Source: Bacteroidota bacterium (GTDB taxonomy: Bacteria; Bacteroidota; Ignavibacteria; Ignavibacteriales; Ignavibacteriaceae). From it: a stretch of DNA of 64,000 bases. Shown here in pieces: positions 42,204 through 52,609 of this stretch. Made by a program: the position numbers and the translations under genes. The notes under the pieces are model-generated. The model had not been told where the DNA came from and did not search any database. It saw only the letters and a list, made by a program, of their open reading frames with translations. The stretch's first letter is position 1. Every line of letters begins with the position of its first letter. Where the stretch lies: contig JADFLR010000010.1 of NCBI GenBank assembly GCA_022564295.1, positions 1-64,000 on the forward strand. Reading direction: 5' to 3'.

Positions 42204-44852
42204 ATGCCAAAATTTTACATTTTCTTTTTATTAATGTTTTGCGCAACTATTACTCTTGCACAAGAAACAACTCTTAAAGGTAAAGTTACTGGTTCTGATG
42301 TTTTTGGTTCTGAACCGGCTCCTTTAGTGGGAGTTAACATTCTGGTAAAAAATACAGCAACGGGAACATCAACCGGAACAAATGGAGAATTTAGTTTAAA
42401 TGTTAATAATCTTCCTGTTGAATTGGTGTTCTCATATATTGGATATGAGAAAAAAACAATAACGGTTAACAGCGAAAGCTTTTTAGATGTGCTGTTAGTT
42501 GTAGATGTTTACAGTTCTGATGATGTATTAATTGTTGGATCGCGTTTCAGACCGAGAACATCAATTACTTCACCCGTTCCGATTGATAATATAAAACTTA
42601 AAGATCTACAATCAACTTCACAAACATCTCTTGATAAAATGCTTCATTACACCGTTCCTTCTTTTAATTCCACTCAACAGACAATTTCTGATGCTACTGC
42701 TCATTTTGATCCGGCAGATTTAAGAGGTTTAGGTCCGAGTCGTACTCTAGTTCTAATTAACGGAAAAAGAAAAAATCCTTCTGCTTTAGTTTATATAAAT
42801 GATACACCGGGAAAAGGCGATGTTGGTGTTGATATGAACAGTATTCCAATAAATGCAATAAAACGCGTGGAAGTTTTGCGTGATGGTGCTTCCGCTCAAT
42901 ATGGTTCGGATGCAATTGCCGGTGTGATAAATATTATACTGAATGATCAAACTGAAAATACGGTAATAGGCGCTTACTCTGGCATTACAGACGAAGGTGA
43001 TGGTTTTCAAATTGGGGCTACTGTAAACACAGGATTAAAAATTGGTGAAGATGGATTTCTGAATGTATCAACAGGTTATTCAAATCAAAATGAAACCAAC
43101 CGGGCTGGAAGCCCTGGTAAGGATGATCTGTTTGGAATACCTGCCACAGATCCTTGGATAATAGAGAATCCCAGTCTTGGAATGCGTGTAGGTTTACCAA
43201 ATATGAAATCCGCAAATGCATACTATAATAGTGAAATTAAATTAGAAGGTGGAGGTGAAGTTTATTCCTTTGGAGGTCTTGTTTTTAGAGAGGGTTTAAG
43301 TTACGCTTTATATCGTGCACCATATTGGATTCCGGATCCGTTTTTTATCAAACATGATGAAGGAACTGTCTATCAAGGATTTCAACCCACTTTTGAAACT
43401 TCTATATTCGATGCACAATGGACAACTGGAGTCCGTTCTCAGAAACTAGGCTGGGATTATGATCTTAGTTACACATTTGGTAATAATACTGTTGATTATA
43501 AGGTTGATAATTCAATAAATCTTGATTTGGAGGAATTGAGTCCAACAGTTTTTGACCCCGGTGGTTACGGATTTAATAGTAGTATAATAAATTTTGATAT
43601 TTCAAAGTTATTTTTTAAAATATTCTTTGTAAGTATCGGTACGGAATTTAGACAAGAAAATTTTATTACGATTGAAGGAGACGAGGCATCATTTTTTGGC
43701 GCGGGTGTACAATCCTTTCCCGGCTTACAACCTCAGAATGCAATAGACGCGAAACGTCAGAATATTGGTGTGTATTTAGATCTTGGTCTGGACGCTACGG
43801 ATAATATTTATCTAGGCGGTGCTGTTCGCTTCGAAGATTATAGTGACTTTGGAGAGACTGTTAATTTTAAGGTAAACGGTCGTATTAAAACATCGGATAA
43901 TAGATTTAGTCTTAGAGGTTCAGTCTCTTCCGGTTTCCGTGCACCATCATTACATCAAATTCATTTGAGTAATATTCAGACACTAATTTCTGCAGGCACA
44001 GTCAGTAATCAAGGAACTTTTAATAATGATAGCCCTGTTTTACGTCAATTGGGTGTTAATAAATTAAAAGAAGAAACAGCTACAAATATCACGTTTGGAA
44101 TTGCAGGCAGACCGATTGATGGTTTATTTTTTAGCGTCGATGTTTTTCAGATCGATCTTGATGACAGGGTTGTTTACTCCAGTTCTATTTTTACAGATGA
44201 TACTACAACTACAGTTTACCGCATCCTGCAGGCAAATAGCATTACCAGCTTAAAATTCTTTTTAAATGCCGTTAATACACGCACACAGGGAATAGATGTA
44301 GTAGCCAGTTACGATTGGGGTAAATTGAGGTTAAATTTTGCAGCTTCTTTTCTTGATCATACCATTGAAGGTAAAATTAATACGCCTAAAGTTCTAGAAG
44401 ATGATGGAATTGATATTTTCGATCGCAAAGAACAATCACGAATATTAACAGCGAGACCAAATGAAAAAGTAATTCTTGGTGCCTCCTATGATTTTAATCC
44501 GGTAACTGTTGGGGTTACGGGAATTTATTTTGGAAGTGTAACATGGCAGCATGTTAATAATGGTCTTAATGGTGTTGATTTGGGTAATGGTCCTCTACCA
44601 ACTGATGATGCGGCTTTTGACCAGACTTTTTCTTCAAAAGTATTAGTTGATTTATTTGCCAGTGTAAGAATCACTAATGAAATTTCATTTACAGTTTCAG
44701 TGAATAATCTACTTGATGTTTTTCCTGATGTCATTGATACAAAAGGTGATTTTGTGACTGACCTTGGTGGTCGATTTAAATATCCATGGGAAGTGAATCA
44801 ATTCGGATTTAACGGACGCGTAATATTAGTAACTGTTAATTTTACTTTATAA
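42204..44852 (+). CDS. TonB-dependent outer-membrane receptor
   Basis: The 882-residue protein takes up a large substrate across the outer membrane using TonB energy. A signal peptide (about 1-19, ending TITLAQ) is followed by a carboxypeptidase-regulatory-like domain (22-100, with LVGVNILVKNTATGTSTG and FSYIGYEKK), a plug domain (about 115-245, with DLRGLGPSRTLVLINGKR and RVEVLRDGASAQYGSDAIAGVINI) and a long barrel ending in VILVTVNFTL. No SusD partner is next to it, so substrate is unknown; siderophore, vitamin or peptide are all possible. It is monocistronic with a clear terminator. Confidence 0.95.
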   Translation: MPKFYIFFLLMFCATITLAQETTLKGKVTGSDVFGSEPAPLVGVNILVKNTATGTSTGTNGEFSLNVNNLPVELVFSYIGYEKKTITVNSESFLDVLLVVDVYSSDDVLIVGSRFRPRTSITSPVPIDNIKLKDLQSTSQTSLDKMLHYTVPSFNSTQQTISDATAHFDPADLRGLGPSRTLVLINGKRKNPSALVYINDTPGKGDVGVDMNSIPINAIKRVEVLRDGASAQYGSDAIAGVINIILNDQTENTVIGAYSGITDEGDGFQIGATVNTGLKIGEDGFLNVSTGYSNQNETNRAGSPGKDDLFGIPATDPWIIENPSLGMRVGLPNMKSANAYYNSEIKLEGGGEVYSFGGLVFREGLSYALYRAPYWIPDPFFIKHDEGTVYQGFQPTFETSIFDAQWTTGVRSQKLGWDYDLSYTFGNNTVDYKVDNSINLDLEELSPTVFDPGGYGFNSSIINFDISKLFFKIFFVSIGTEFRQENFITIEGDEASFFGAGVQSFPGLQPQNAIDAKRQNIGVYLDLGLDATDNIYLGGAVRFEDYSDFGETVNFKVNGRIKTSDNRFSLRGSVSSGFRAPSLHQIHLSNIQTLISAGTVSNQGTFNNDSPVLRQLGVNKLKEETATNITFGIAGRPIDGLFFSVDVFQIDLDDRVVYSSSIFTDDTTTTVYRILQANSITSLKFFLNAVNTRTQGIDVVASYDWGKLRLNFAASFLDHTIEGKINTPKVLEDDGIDIFDRKEQSRILTARPNEKVILGASYDFNPVTVGVTGIYFGSVTWQHVNNGLNGVDLGNGPLPTDDAAFDQTFSSKVLVDLFASVRITNEISFTVSVNNLLDVFPDVIDTKGDFVTDLGGRFKYPWEVNQFGFNGRVILVTVNFTL

Positions 44853-44893
44853 TTAATTAAATCTGATCAAGCTTTTTCGCCTAATATTTAGGA

Positions 44894-44920
44894 AGCCCGT
44901 CAATTATTGATGGGCTTTTT
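44894..44920 (+). terminator. Rho-independent terminator
   Basis: AGCCCGTCA (44894-44902) pairs with TGATGGGCT (44908-44916) including one G-T, followed by TTTTT. It lies 42 nt after the receptor gene. Confidence 0.85.
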
Positions 44921-45204
44921 ATTTATTGCTGCAAATGTATATTCGAAATACAAGGTTGCTCAACTGTTTATTTTCTGAGTTCAACTGGCTGCTTTAAGTA
45001 ACTACATGGTTTAATATTCACTTCATTAATAATTATTCTATATTTGTTATCGATAAATTTTTGTGGGAAATTAAAGAATAGTGGTAGAACCAGATATCTA
45101 TTACGCACTCCAGCAATAATACTTTGCATTCAAAAAGTTTATTTATTTAATTATGTTAGCTTTATAATTTAGAGAATTAGTTACCGGAAAAAATAGTTCT
45201 ATAT
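44921..45204. other. AT-rich gap before the AsmA-like gene
   Basis: Nothing beyond AT-rich spacer is visible. No hairpin or strong ribosome binding site precedes ATG 45205. Confidence 0.4.
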
Positions 45205-48200
45205 ATGGTCGATAAGAAAAAAATAAAATCCGAACCCTTTTTAAAAATGTTGTTGAAAGTTTTGCTTTATTCTTTCATTGCCTGGGTTTTAATTCTCATT
45301 TTTGCAACTGCAATGTTGTACATTTTTAAAGATGATATAAGTAAAAAACTTTTGCTTAGCTTGAATGATATCCAGGAAGGAGAGATAACATTAGAAGACA
45401 TTTCATTCTCACCGTTTGCACAATTCCCGAGTATTTCTCTCCGATTAAACAACATTGTTTATTATGAACATCCTATTAATAAAAGAGATACAACGGAAAT
45501 ACCAATTGGGAAATTTAATGCGATTTATGGGGCGATTAATATTTTGGATTTAATTGGTGGAAGAATTAATGTCTCCAAAGTTATTATTGATGGCGGCACA
45601 TTAAATTTTGTTACTTATAAAGACAGCAGTGTAAACCTTTTTAACGCTTTGGGAATGGATAAACCTGCTCACTTAACAGAAAATAAAGATTTAAAATCGA
45701 TCGACACATTTAATACTAACGAGTTAAAATCTTCAGAAGAAAATAAAAATACATCCAATGAAGAGAAGGTTATTGACTTAAGTATTGAACAGTTAACGAT
45801 AAAAAATTTGATGATCAATTTTGAAAATCATATATTCAACAGGACTGCTTCTTATAATATTAAAAACCTTTCATCTTCATTTCATCACAAACCCGATCTA
45901 ATTAATGGCTCACTTAAAACTGACATTAAAATTAATTCTATTCAACTTTCCGATAAAACTTTTTTAAAAAACAAACTATTAAAAATACAAACAGATTTTA
46001 GTTTTGATAGAGAAAAATTATTTATTGCTGTTCAGCCAAGTCGTTTGTCTTTTGAAAGTGCAGTATTTGATATTAAGGGAACTTATGATATTAAAAATGA
46101 TGAATACATCGATTTTGAAATTGATGGTTCTGATCATGACTTCAGCTTTTTCTCACTCGTATTATCTGATGAAGGAATGAAAAATTTAAAGAAAGGTGAT
46201 TTTTACTTTCATGGAACAGTTAAAGGAAAAATGTCTGTTGGAATTCCAATTGCGGAATTTTCTTTCGGTGTAAAAGATGTAAATCTTTATATGCCAATAG
46301 CTAAGAGCTCTATCAGAAATTTTAATTTTAATGGTTATTTTCATTCAGGTAGTAAAACGAAATTCTCTAATGCCTATTTAAAAATAGATACTTTATACGC
46401 ACAGTTACCTGATGGCTATGTGAATGGTACATTCTCTGCAAAAAATTTTGTATCCCCTTATCTGGAATTTAAGTACGATCTTAAAACAAAACTCGATGGA
46501 TTTGATGAAATATTTAAGCTGGATTTTATAGAAAATCTTAGCGGCTTTATTTCCATTACAGATGAGAAGAAAGGAAAGTACAGTAAAGAGAAGAGAAGAA
46601 TTACAGGTGATATTAATGAGGCAGCAATCACTTTTGATAATGTTTCTTTTAATTTACCGGGCGTAATGGATGTTAACAGATTTGATGGTACCATACACCG
46701 AAATCTCGATCAACTTGAATTCCTGAATTTGAAGATACTAACCGGCGATACTGATCTTTTTGTGAATGGGAATATCAACAATTTTCTTTCCCTGCTATAT
46801 AATGAAGAGAAAATCATAGAAGGATATTTCAATATTAAAGCTGATGTGTTTGATCTTCCTAATTTTCTTTCATTCGATCCTACTATTGGCAGAGATTTTC
46901 CCTACAGGCTTAAAAACCTGGAATTAATTGTTAATATAAATTCTACAACATCTAAACTGCTCGAATTTGATTCATTCCCCGAAATAGATATTAATATAAA
47001 AAAGCTTGAAGCAACTATTGAAGGATTTCTCCCACCGCTTAAAATTACCAACGGAAGATTCAAAGTAAGCGAAAGCATTCTCGGATTTCATATGGACTTT
47101 GATCATTTCTTGATTGATATTGCAGGCGGTCAAATTAATCTTACCGCAGATTACAACTCTTCCAAATACCAACCATTTTACATAAAAGCAGATGTTCAGT
47201 TTGATGATATCAATCCCGCTAAATTTGTTTATGATGACCAGGCAGATTCCATTCCTGAAATACTTAACGGTTCACTGAACGGATCGTTGTTTGCAGAGCT
47301 TCAGTTTGCTACAGATACAATGGCTATGAAGTTAGTGAATATTAAAAGGGGAGATTTGAGTTATTATTTTTCAGAAGATACCATCGAAACAAAATCATTG
47401 GAGTTTTACGCTAAAGATGTTTATTATAATTCGGATAAAGATCCGAATCCGCTGGCAACATTAACTACTAATCTCAAAATTAAATCTGAAGAATTATATA
47501 CGGATTACTTTAAAGTAGATGATGTTTATTACGATATAAATGTCGAAAATGGTACTTATACAATTATTCCAAAAAGGAAAAGTTTTTTTGGAAGCCAGGG
47601 AAATGGTTTGCATATATTAAAGCCGTTTGCTGAAGTTCCATCTTACAGATTTCAATATTCAATTAAACAGTTTAATACCGAAGATCTTTTAAAAACTTTT
47701 TTAGAGGACACAGTTATTACAGGCAAAATGGATTTTTCAATGGATATAACCATGACTGGAAATCATTGGGACAATTTAGTAAGTAATCTAAATGGAGATA
47801 TTCATCTTACAGGAAAAAATTTGATAATGTACGGTGTAGATACTGATGAGCTGTTAGAAAAATTTAAACGTAGCCAAAAATTTACGCTTATTGATGTTAG
47901 TGCGGTGCTCCTGGCAGGACCGGTTGGTCTGGCTGTAACAAAAGGTACAGATTATGCCAGTTTGATAGTATTGAATTCGGGAGAAGAAACACATATAACT
48001 AAACTGGTTTCCGATTGGAGTGTTCATGATGGAAAGCTCGTTATGCAGGATGTTGCCTTTGCAACTGAGAAGAACCGGATTGCTGCAAATGGCTGGCTTA
48101 ATTTTGCAACAGATAGCCTTGAATTAACATTTGCATTATTAAACAAAATCGGGTGCAGTATTTTTAGTCAGGATTTGTACGGGAGTTTTGAAAAACCTGA

Positions 48201-48318
48201 AACAGGAGACATTAAAGTGGTCGGTACTATTTTAGCACCATTTACAAATTTGTGGGATGATATTTGGGGGAATGATTGCGAAGTGTTTTATAACGGGGCT
48301 GTTAAGCATCCCGAATAG
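45205..48318 (+). CDS. AsmA-like family envelope protein
   Basis: AsmA-family proteins are large membrane-anchored periplasmic proteins linked to lipid transport and outer-membrane assembly. The 1037-residue protein has one N-terminal membrane helix (about 19-40), then long stretches of beta-strand-rich repeats (ITLEDISFSPFAQFPSISLRLNNI, GTFSAKNFVSPYLEFKYDL) and a C-terminal segment IAANGWLNFATDSLELTFALLNKIGC that matches the AsmA C-terminal region. No cofactor motif is expected. It is a single gene. Confidence 0.85.
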   Translation: MVDKKKIKSEPFLKMLLKVLLYSFIAWVLILIFATAMLYIFKDDISKKLLLSLNDIQEGEITLEDISFSPFAQFPSISLRLNNIVYYEHPINKRDTTEIPIGKFNAIYGAINILDLIGGRINVSKVIIDGGTLNFVTYKDSSVNLFNALGMDKPAHLTENKDLKSIDTFNTNELKSSEENKNTSNEEKVIDLSIEQLTIKNLMINFENHIFNRTASYNIKNLSSSFHHKPDLINGSLKTDIKINSIQLSDKTFLKNKLLKIQTDFSFDREKLFIAVQPSRLSFESAVFDIKGTYDIKNDEYIDFEIDGSDHDFSFFSLVLSDEGMKNLKKGDFYFHGTVKGKMSVGIPIAEFSFGVKDVNLYMPIAKSSIRNFNFNGYFHSGSKTKFSNAYLKIDTLYAQLPDGYVNGTFSAKNFVSPYLEFKYDLKTKLDGFDEIFKLDFIENLSGFISITDEKKGKYSKEKRRITGDINEAAITFDNVSFNLPGVMDVNRFDGTIHRNLDQLEFLNLKILTGDTDLFVNGNINNFLSLLYNEEKIIEGYFNIKADVFDLPNFLSFDPTIGRDFPYRLKNLELIVNINSTTSKLLEFDSFPEIDINIKKLEATIEGFLPPLKITNGRFKVSESILGFHMDFDHFLIDIAGGQINLTADYNSSKYQPFYIKADVQFDDINPAKFVYDDQADSIPEILNGSLNGSLFAELQFATDTMAMKLVNIKRGDLSYYFSEDTIETKSLEFYAKDVYYNSDKDPNPLATLTTNLKIKSEELYTDYFKVDDVYYDINVENGTYTIIPKRKSFFGSQGNGLHILKPFAEVPSYRFQYSIKQFNTEDLLKTFLEDTVITGKMDFSMDITMTGNHWDNLVSNLNGDIHLTGKNLIMYGVDTDELLEKFKRSQKFTLIDVSAVLLAGPVGLAVTKGTDYASLIVLNSGEETHITKLVSDWSVHDGKLVMQDVAFATEKNRIAANGWLNFATDSLELTFALLNKIGCSIFSQDLYGSFEKPETGDIKVVGTILAPFTNLWDDIWGNDCEVFYNGAVKHPE

Positions 48319-48341
48319 TTTGGGTTTTATATAAAAAAGGC

Positions 48342-48370
48342 TGCCGGAAATGATCCGGCAACCCTGAATA
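48342..48370 (-). terminator. Terminator of the DUF4136 gene
   Basis: TGCCGGA (48342-48348) pairs with TCCGGCA (48354-48360). On the minus strand the stem is followed by GCCTTTTTT, so it serves the minus-strand gene 48398-48979, which converges with the AsmA-like gene. Confidence 0.7.
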
Positions 48371-48397
48371 TTTTATTAAGAATTAATAAGGAAATTT

Positions 48398-48979
48398 CTA
48401 CTCCTGGTTTCCCTGTCCTGGAGGAAATTTCGAAAGAATATTTGTTACTAATTCATCTATGTCCGCCTGCGATTCTTCCGGAGTCTTTTCGGATTTACTC
48501 AAAGTACCTGTTGCGACACCTCTGAATGAAAGTTCCTTTTCCTGCCAATCAATTATATCGATAACCAACGATCCTTCCTCGTAGTAGCTTACGTAAGTAG
48601 ATCCGCCATAACCATAACCACCATAACCGCGATAACCACCATACCAACCGCCATAACCATATCCGCCGGTAGTAGTAACCTGCATTCTCTCCTTAGAACC
48701 TGCAGTGAGAAGGACCACAAAATCAGGATCTCCTTCTTCTGTTAGCTGAAATCCTTTTGCTTCAAAATCTTCTTTGATAGCTGCGAGGACACGTTTTTTA
48801 ATCAGAGGGTATTGTGTTAAATAATCATCAGGATCAACTTCACTTGGATTCGCAAACCTGTAAGTTTTATATTTACCAAAGTCCTGTGTCGGGTCAAAAT
48901 CGGTTGTATACTTAACTGATGAACAACCAATTAATGATAGTGTAATTACACTTAAAATTAATATTTGAAATAGTTTCAT
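48398..48979 (-). CDS. DUF4136 lipoprotein
   Basis: The 193-residue protein has a lipoprotein signal (LSLIGCSSVK, cysteine at residue 19) and the DUF4136 fold signature DPTQDFGKYKTYRFANPSE, then LIKKRVLAAIKEDFEAKGF. A Gly/Tyr-rich stretch near 105-130 and a DIIDWQEKELSFRGVA segment complete it. The family is common in Bacteroidota, and its role is unknown. A paralogue sits at 51875-52414 with the MscS-type channel gene between them. It is transcribed leftwards, together with or after the MscS gene. Confidence 0.9.
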   Translation of the reverse strand: MKLFQILILSVITLSLIGCSSVKYTTDFDPTQDFGKYKTYRFANPSEVDPDDYLTQYPLIKKRVLAAIKEDFEAKGFQLTEEGDPDFVVLLTAGSKERMQVTTTGGYGYGGWYGGYRGYGGYGYGGSTYVSYYEEGSLVIDIIDWQEKELSFRGVATGTLSKSEKTPEESQADIDELVTNILSKFPPGQGNQE

Positions 48980-49130
48980 TGTACCTCCTAATGTGGAAAA
49001 TTAAAATCTGTACCGGTAATTTTATCAAAATAAACACGAAAAACAATATCTTATAATTCCCATTGCTATTGTATAAATCGAAAATAAATCTAATAATTCC
49101 TACTTTCATCATCATTTCGATCATTAAATC

Positions 49131-51632
49131 TTATTTCTTTTCTTTATCCTTATCGGTTCCCAACCGTTTTTTTCTTCTTGTATGATCATCTTCACCCAAT
49201 TGATCTTTGGTTCTATCTGTAATAATGTGCAGATCTCGCTGCGGGAATGGGATAACAATTCCTTCTTTCTCAAATGAATTGTTAATTGCAACACGTAAAT
49301 CACTTCTTATCTCAATCCAGTCTGTATAGTTTGATGTCCAGCATCTCAATTCAAATTCGAGGTAGCTATCTGCAAAATCCTGAAATAGTACATAAGCAGC
49401 CGGTCTTGTTAATATTTTCTGATTCCCTTTTGCACAGTTGAGAAGTATCTCCATCACTTTATTTACATCACTTCCATACATTACCCCCACTTTAATTTCA
49501 ATTCTTCTAAGCTGGTCGGTCATCGTCCAGTTAGTAAGTTTATTAGAGATCAGATGACCGTTTGGTACAATTATATCAGCACCGCTCCAGTTGCGTATAA
49601 TACTTGAGCGAATACCAATGCTTTGTACTCTGCCTGATATATCTGCAACTGAAACAGCATCACCCACCTGGATTGGTCTCTCGAAAATAAGAATTAAACC
49701 TGATATAAAGTTATTTACCAGGTCCTGCATACCAAAGCCAATACCAACACCCAGAGCACCAACCAATATTGTAAGCTTACTTAAATCAAGCCCAATCCCG
49801 AAAAGTGCAACGATAATACCAAGTACCAGGATTGAATAAGTTGTTAAAGACGAAATTGCTCCCGGAACACCACGAGGAAGTTTTAACCTTGGAAGGATAT
49901 CACCCTCAAGAAAGAACCTTACTGTTCTGGAAATAATAACAGCCGCCCAGATCGAGAATATAAATATTAAAACATTTACAATAGCGATTGAGAAACTGCC
50001 GATTTCCCACTTCCTGTTCAAAGTTTCGGAAAGCCATACTAAAACTGGATCATAGACATTGTATGAATTTAGCACTGTACCCAGCCAGAGAATTATTGCA
50101 GCTAAACGGATAATTTTTCTACTGGTCAATTGAATTTTTTCGTGCTGATATTGAACTACCCGCAGCTTCTGTGCAGGTTTTGTTTTAAGAAATAATATGA
50201 TTAAAGCATTCAATACTGCCACCGCTGTAAAGAGCAGTATGGCAATATATATAATGTTAAGAGTTCCGCTAACCAGCAGATTTGCAAGGGAAACATATCC
50301 AAGAATGTTTCCAATGAGTGCGAAACTTATCAGGGTAAGAGCTGCCCTGTTCCCGAATGATACATACCCTAATGCTTTTTTACCCTCAAAAGATTTTTCA
50401 AATACTTTACTTCTTATTATCCAGATTAATCCTGCAATTGCAAGAATAGTTAATAATAATAAAATTAACCTTCCAAGGAATGAATCAATTACAGCAATAT
50501 CCTGAAATTGATTCAGCACATAGAGTATGGATAACCCGTAAAGCGGGGCTTTAAGTAGAGGATTAATGATGTGACTTAAAATCCTTAATAGAGGAATAAG
50601 CATTGTTATTTTTATAAGGCTTTTTAATACATCAGGCGCATCGGTATAAAGCAGTGAGGAAAATATTAAAAATATTAGAAATGAAACCGCCAGTGAGCGG
50701 TCTAGTAATTTTACTGCAAATTTAACCGCACTGTCTTCGGCTTCTATGCTGCGGCTGAAATATTTTAAACCATATACAAACAAGAAAAAAAGTATAAACA
50801 CAAGAAGATCGTATATAAGTTTGTCTGATTCGGTTTCAATAAAATCTGATACAGATCTTTTATACAATACCCAGATATCCTCAACTTGATTTGTAAGAGA
50901 TACTGTATCCGGAGATTCAATTACTATTGCCCATAATGGAGGGGCATCGCGGGTAAAAATTTCTGTTCTTCTGAGATTTAAAGCATCGTCAAGTTTTACA
51001 ACAATATTACTCAGTTCAATGTTAACTTCTGCAATTCTGCTTTGGTATGATAATAATGTATTAGATCGTTTGATAAGATCTTTGCCCTTTAGGGTAAGCT
51101 GCGTTTGAATATTACGAATGCTTTTGAGTAAATCCTCAGGTGCCTTTTCTTTCTTAGCATTATCATAAGTCCGTTTCCATGTTGCTTTTATATTTTCAAA
51201 TTTTGCTTTTTCTTCATCAAGATTAGTTGACCGGTCTTCAATTATCTTTTGCCATTCCAGTACCTGTTTGTGTTTTGCTCCCCATCTTTGCCTTAGATCT
51301 TTCAGGCTCCTGGTAAACTTTTCATCCAGTTTGTCAAGATCAGCTTCGCTTTTTAATTCTTTCATTGATTCGTTAAAATCCACATAAGTTGTTTCTATCT
51401 TAACTATCTCTGAAGCTGGGACAATAATTGACTCAAGATTATTTAGATAAATCGTTACTTCTTCAATCTTTTTAGGGACTTCAGTTACAGAATATGTAAC
51501 CTCGGTCTCAGGTTTTTCTTGTAAAAGTTGATTGGATGTTTCTTGCTGCGAGAAGTTTGGTGTGCAAAAAAATGAAATTAATAAGAATGAGCTAAGTAAG
51601 GTTTTTAATTGTTTGTTGAGCATAGCAGGCAA
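49131..51632 (-). CDS. Large mechanosensitive channel, MscS family
   Basis: This channel opens under membrane tension to release osmolytes. The 833-residue protein has a signal peptide (about 7-28), a periplasmic coiled-coil region (about 60-215), then about ten or eleven membrane helices. The MscS pore helix and start of the beta domain are clear: VGALGVGIGFGMQDLVNNF followed by IFERPIQVGD. The C-terminal vestibule domain includes RRIEIKVGVMYGSDVNKV. The MPAMLNK start allows ATG 51632 or the next ATG. It resembles MscK/MscM-type large channels. Two DUF4136 lipoproteins flank it. Confidence 0.92.
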   Translation of the reverse strand: MPAMLNKQLKTLLSSFLLISFFCTPNFSQQETSNQLLQEKPETEVTYSVTEVPKKIEEVTIYLNNLESIIVPASEIVKIETTYVDFNESMKELKSEADLDKLDEKFTRSLKDLRQRWGAKHKQVLEWQKIIEDRSTNLDEEKAKFENIKATWKRTYDNAKKEKAPEDLLKSIRNIQTQLTLKGKDLIKRSNTLLSYQSRIAEVNIELSNIVVKLDDALNLRRTEIFTRDAPPLWAIVIESPDTVSLTNQVEDIWVLYKRSVSDFIETESDKLIYDLLVFILFFLFVYGLKYFSRSIEAEDSAVKFAVKLLDRSLAVSFLIFLIFSSLLYTDAPDVLKSLIKITMLIPLLRILSHIINPLLKAPLYGLSILYVLNQFQDIAVIDSFLGRLILLLLTILAIAGLIWIIRSKVFEKSFEGKKALGYVSFGNRAALTLISFALIGNILGYVSLANLLVSGTLNIIYIAILLFTAVAVLNALIILFLKTKPAQKLRVVQYQHEKIQLTSRKIIRLAAIILWLGTVLNSYNVYDPVLVWLSETLNRKWEIGSFSIAIVNVLIFIFSIWAAVIISRTVRFFLEGDILPRLKLPRGVPGAISSLTTYSILVLGIIVALFGIGLDLSKLTILVGALGVGIGFGMQDLVNNFISGLILIFERPIQVGDAVSVADISGRVQSIGIRSSIIRNWSGADIIVPNGHLISNKLTNWTMTDQLRRIEIKVGVMYGSDVNKVMEILLNCAKGNQKILTRPAAYVLFQDFADSYLEFELRCWTSNYTDWIEIRSDLRVAINNSFEKEGIVIPFPQRDLHIITDRTKDQLGEDDHTRRKKRLGTDKDKEKK

Positions 51633-51874
51633 ATCGTTATTAATAATCTTTACTTTATTTACTGATAATCTAATAAATATTTTTATTAAAAGGTTTTGAT
51701 AATTCAGAAGTAGTTTAATGAATTTTATCTTCGAAATTAGTAGTAAGAAAAACGAAAGTGAATAACAACTAAAACTGCTAACTTTTTTCCCCTTGAGTTT
51801 TAATTAGAAGTATTCGAAATTTGATTAAATTATCATTAGATTTTATAAAAAATAAATTTTGATCGGAAAATTAA

Positions 51875-52414
51875 ATGAAGTTAACGAATGTAATAATAAC
51901 TGTTGGCTTAACAGCTTTACTTTCTTCCTGTTCATCTTTGAACATCTCTACAGATTATGACCCGACACAGGACTTCAGCAAGTACAAAACATACAGATGG
52001 GCAAGAATTAAGGAACGCGACCCAAATGATATTCTTTCTAAAAATCTTATGCTTAGAAAGAGAGTACAGGTTGCAGTAAATAATGAACTTAAAGAAAAAG
52101 GTTTTACTAAACTAGATAGAGGGAAACCTGATTTTATCGTATTTGTTCATGCAGGCATTCAACAAAGAACAAATGTTTATTATCATGGCGGGTACCACTA
52201 CGGTGGATGGTGGGGTCCATACGGTAGTTATTCATCAGTAAGTCATTACAAACAGGGAACCCTTGTTGTTGATATTGTTGATACCGAAGAGAAGGAACTT
52301 TCGTGGCGGGGTATTGCATCGGATGTAGTACAATCTTATTCCGATGCTGAAGCATTACAGGAAGAACTTGATTATGTTATTTCTGTAATGTTGGAAGATT
52401 TTCCGCCAAATTAA
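51875..52414 (+). CDS. DUF4136 lipoprotein (paralogue)
   Basis: The 179-residue protein has a lipobox SSCSS (cysteine near residue 19) and the same DUF4136 signature (YDPTQDFSKYKTYRWARIKERDP, RKRVQVAVNNELKEKGF) as the gene at 48398-48979. A short Gly/Tyr/His stretch lies near 105-125, and the DIVDTEEKELSWRGIA segment matches. The two paralogues lie on either side of the large MscS gene, transcribed in opposite directions. Function unknown. Confidence 0.9.
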   Translation: MKLTNVIITVGLTALLSSCSSLNISTDYDPTQDFSKYKTYRWARIKERDPNDILSKNLMLRKRVQVAVNNELKEKGFTKLDRGKPDFIVFVHAGIQQRTNVYYHGGYHYGGWWGPYGSYSSVSHYKQGTLVVDIVDTEEKELSWRGIASDVVQSYSDAEALQEELDYVISVMLEDFPPN

Positions 52415-52609
52415 TATAGTAGTAATATTCAAATAAAATTTTGAGAATCTCTATTACTATTCAACATAAAAACCAAGAAGAGCAATGTACTGGATTTCAT
52501 CTTTGCATTTACCCTTATTTATCCTTTTATTTATTTTCATCTGTTTATAATTTTTTTGATGCAGTATGTTCTAAATATTAATTATTTATTTATTATCGGA
52601 GGCAATAAA

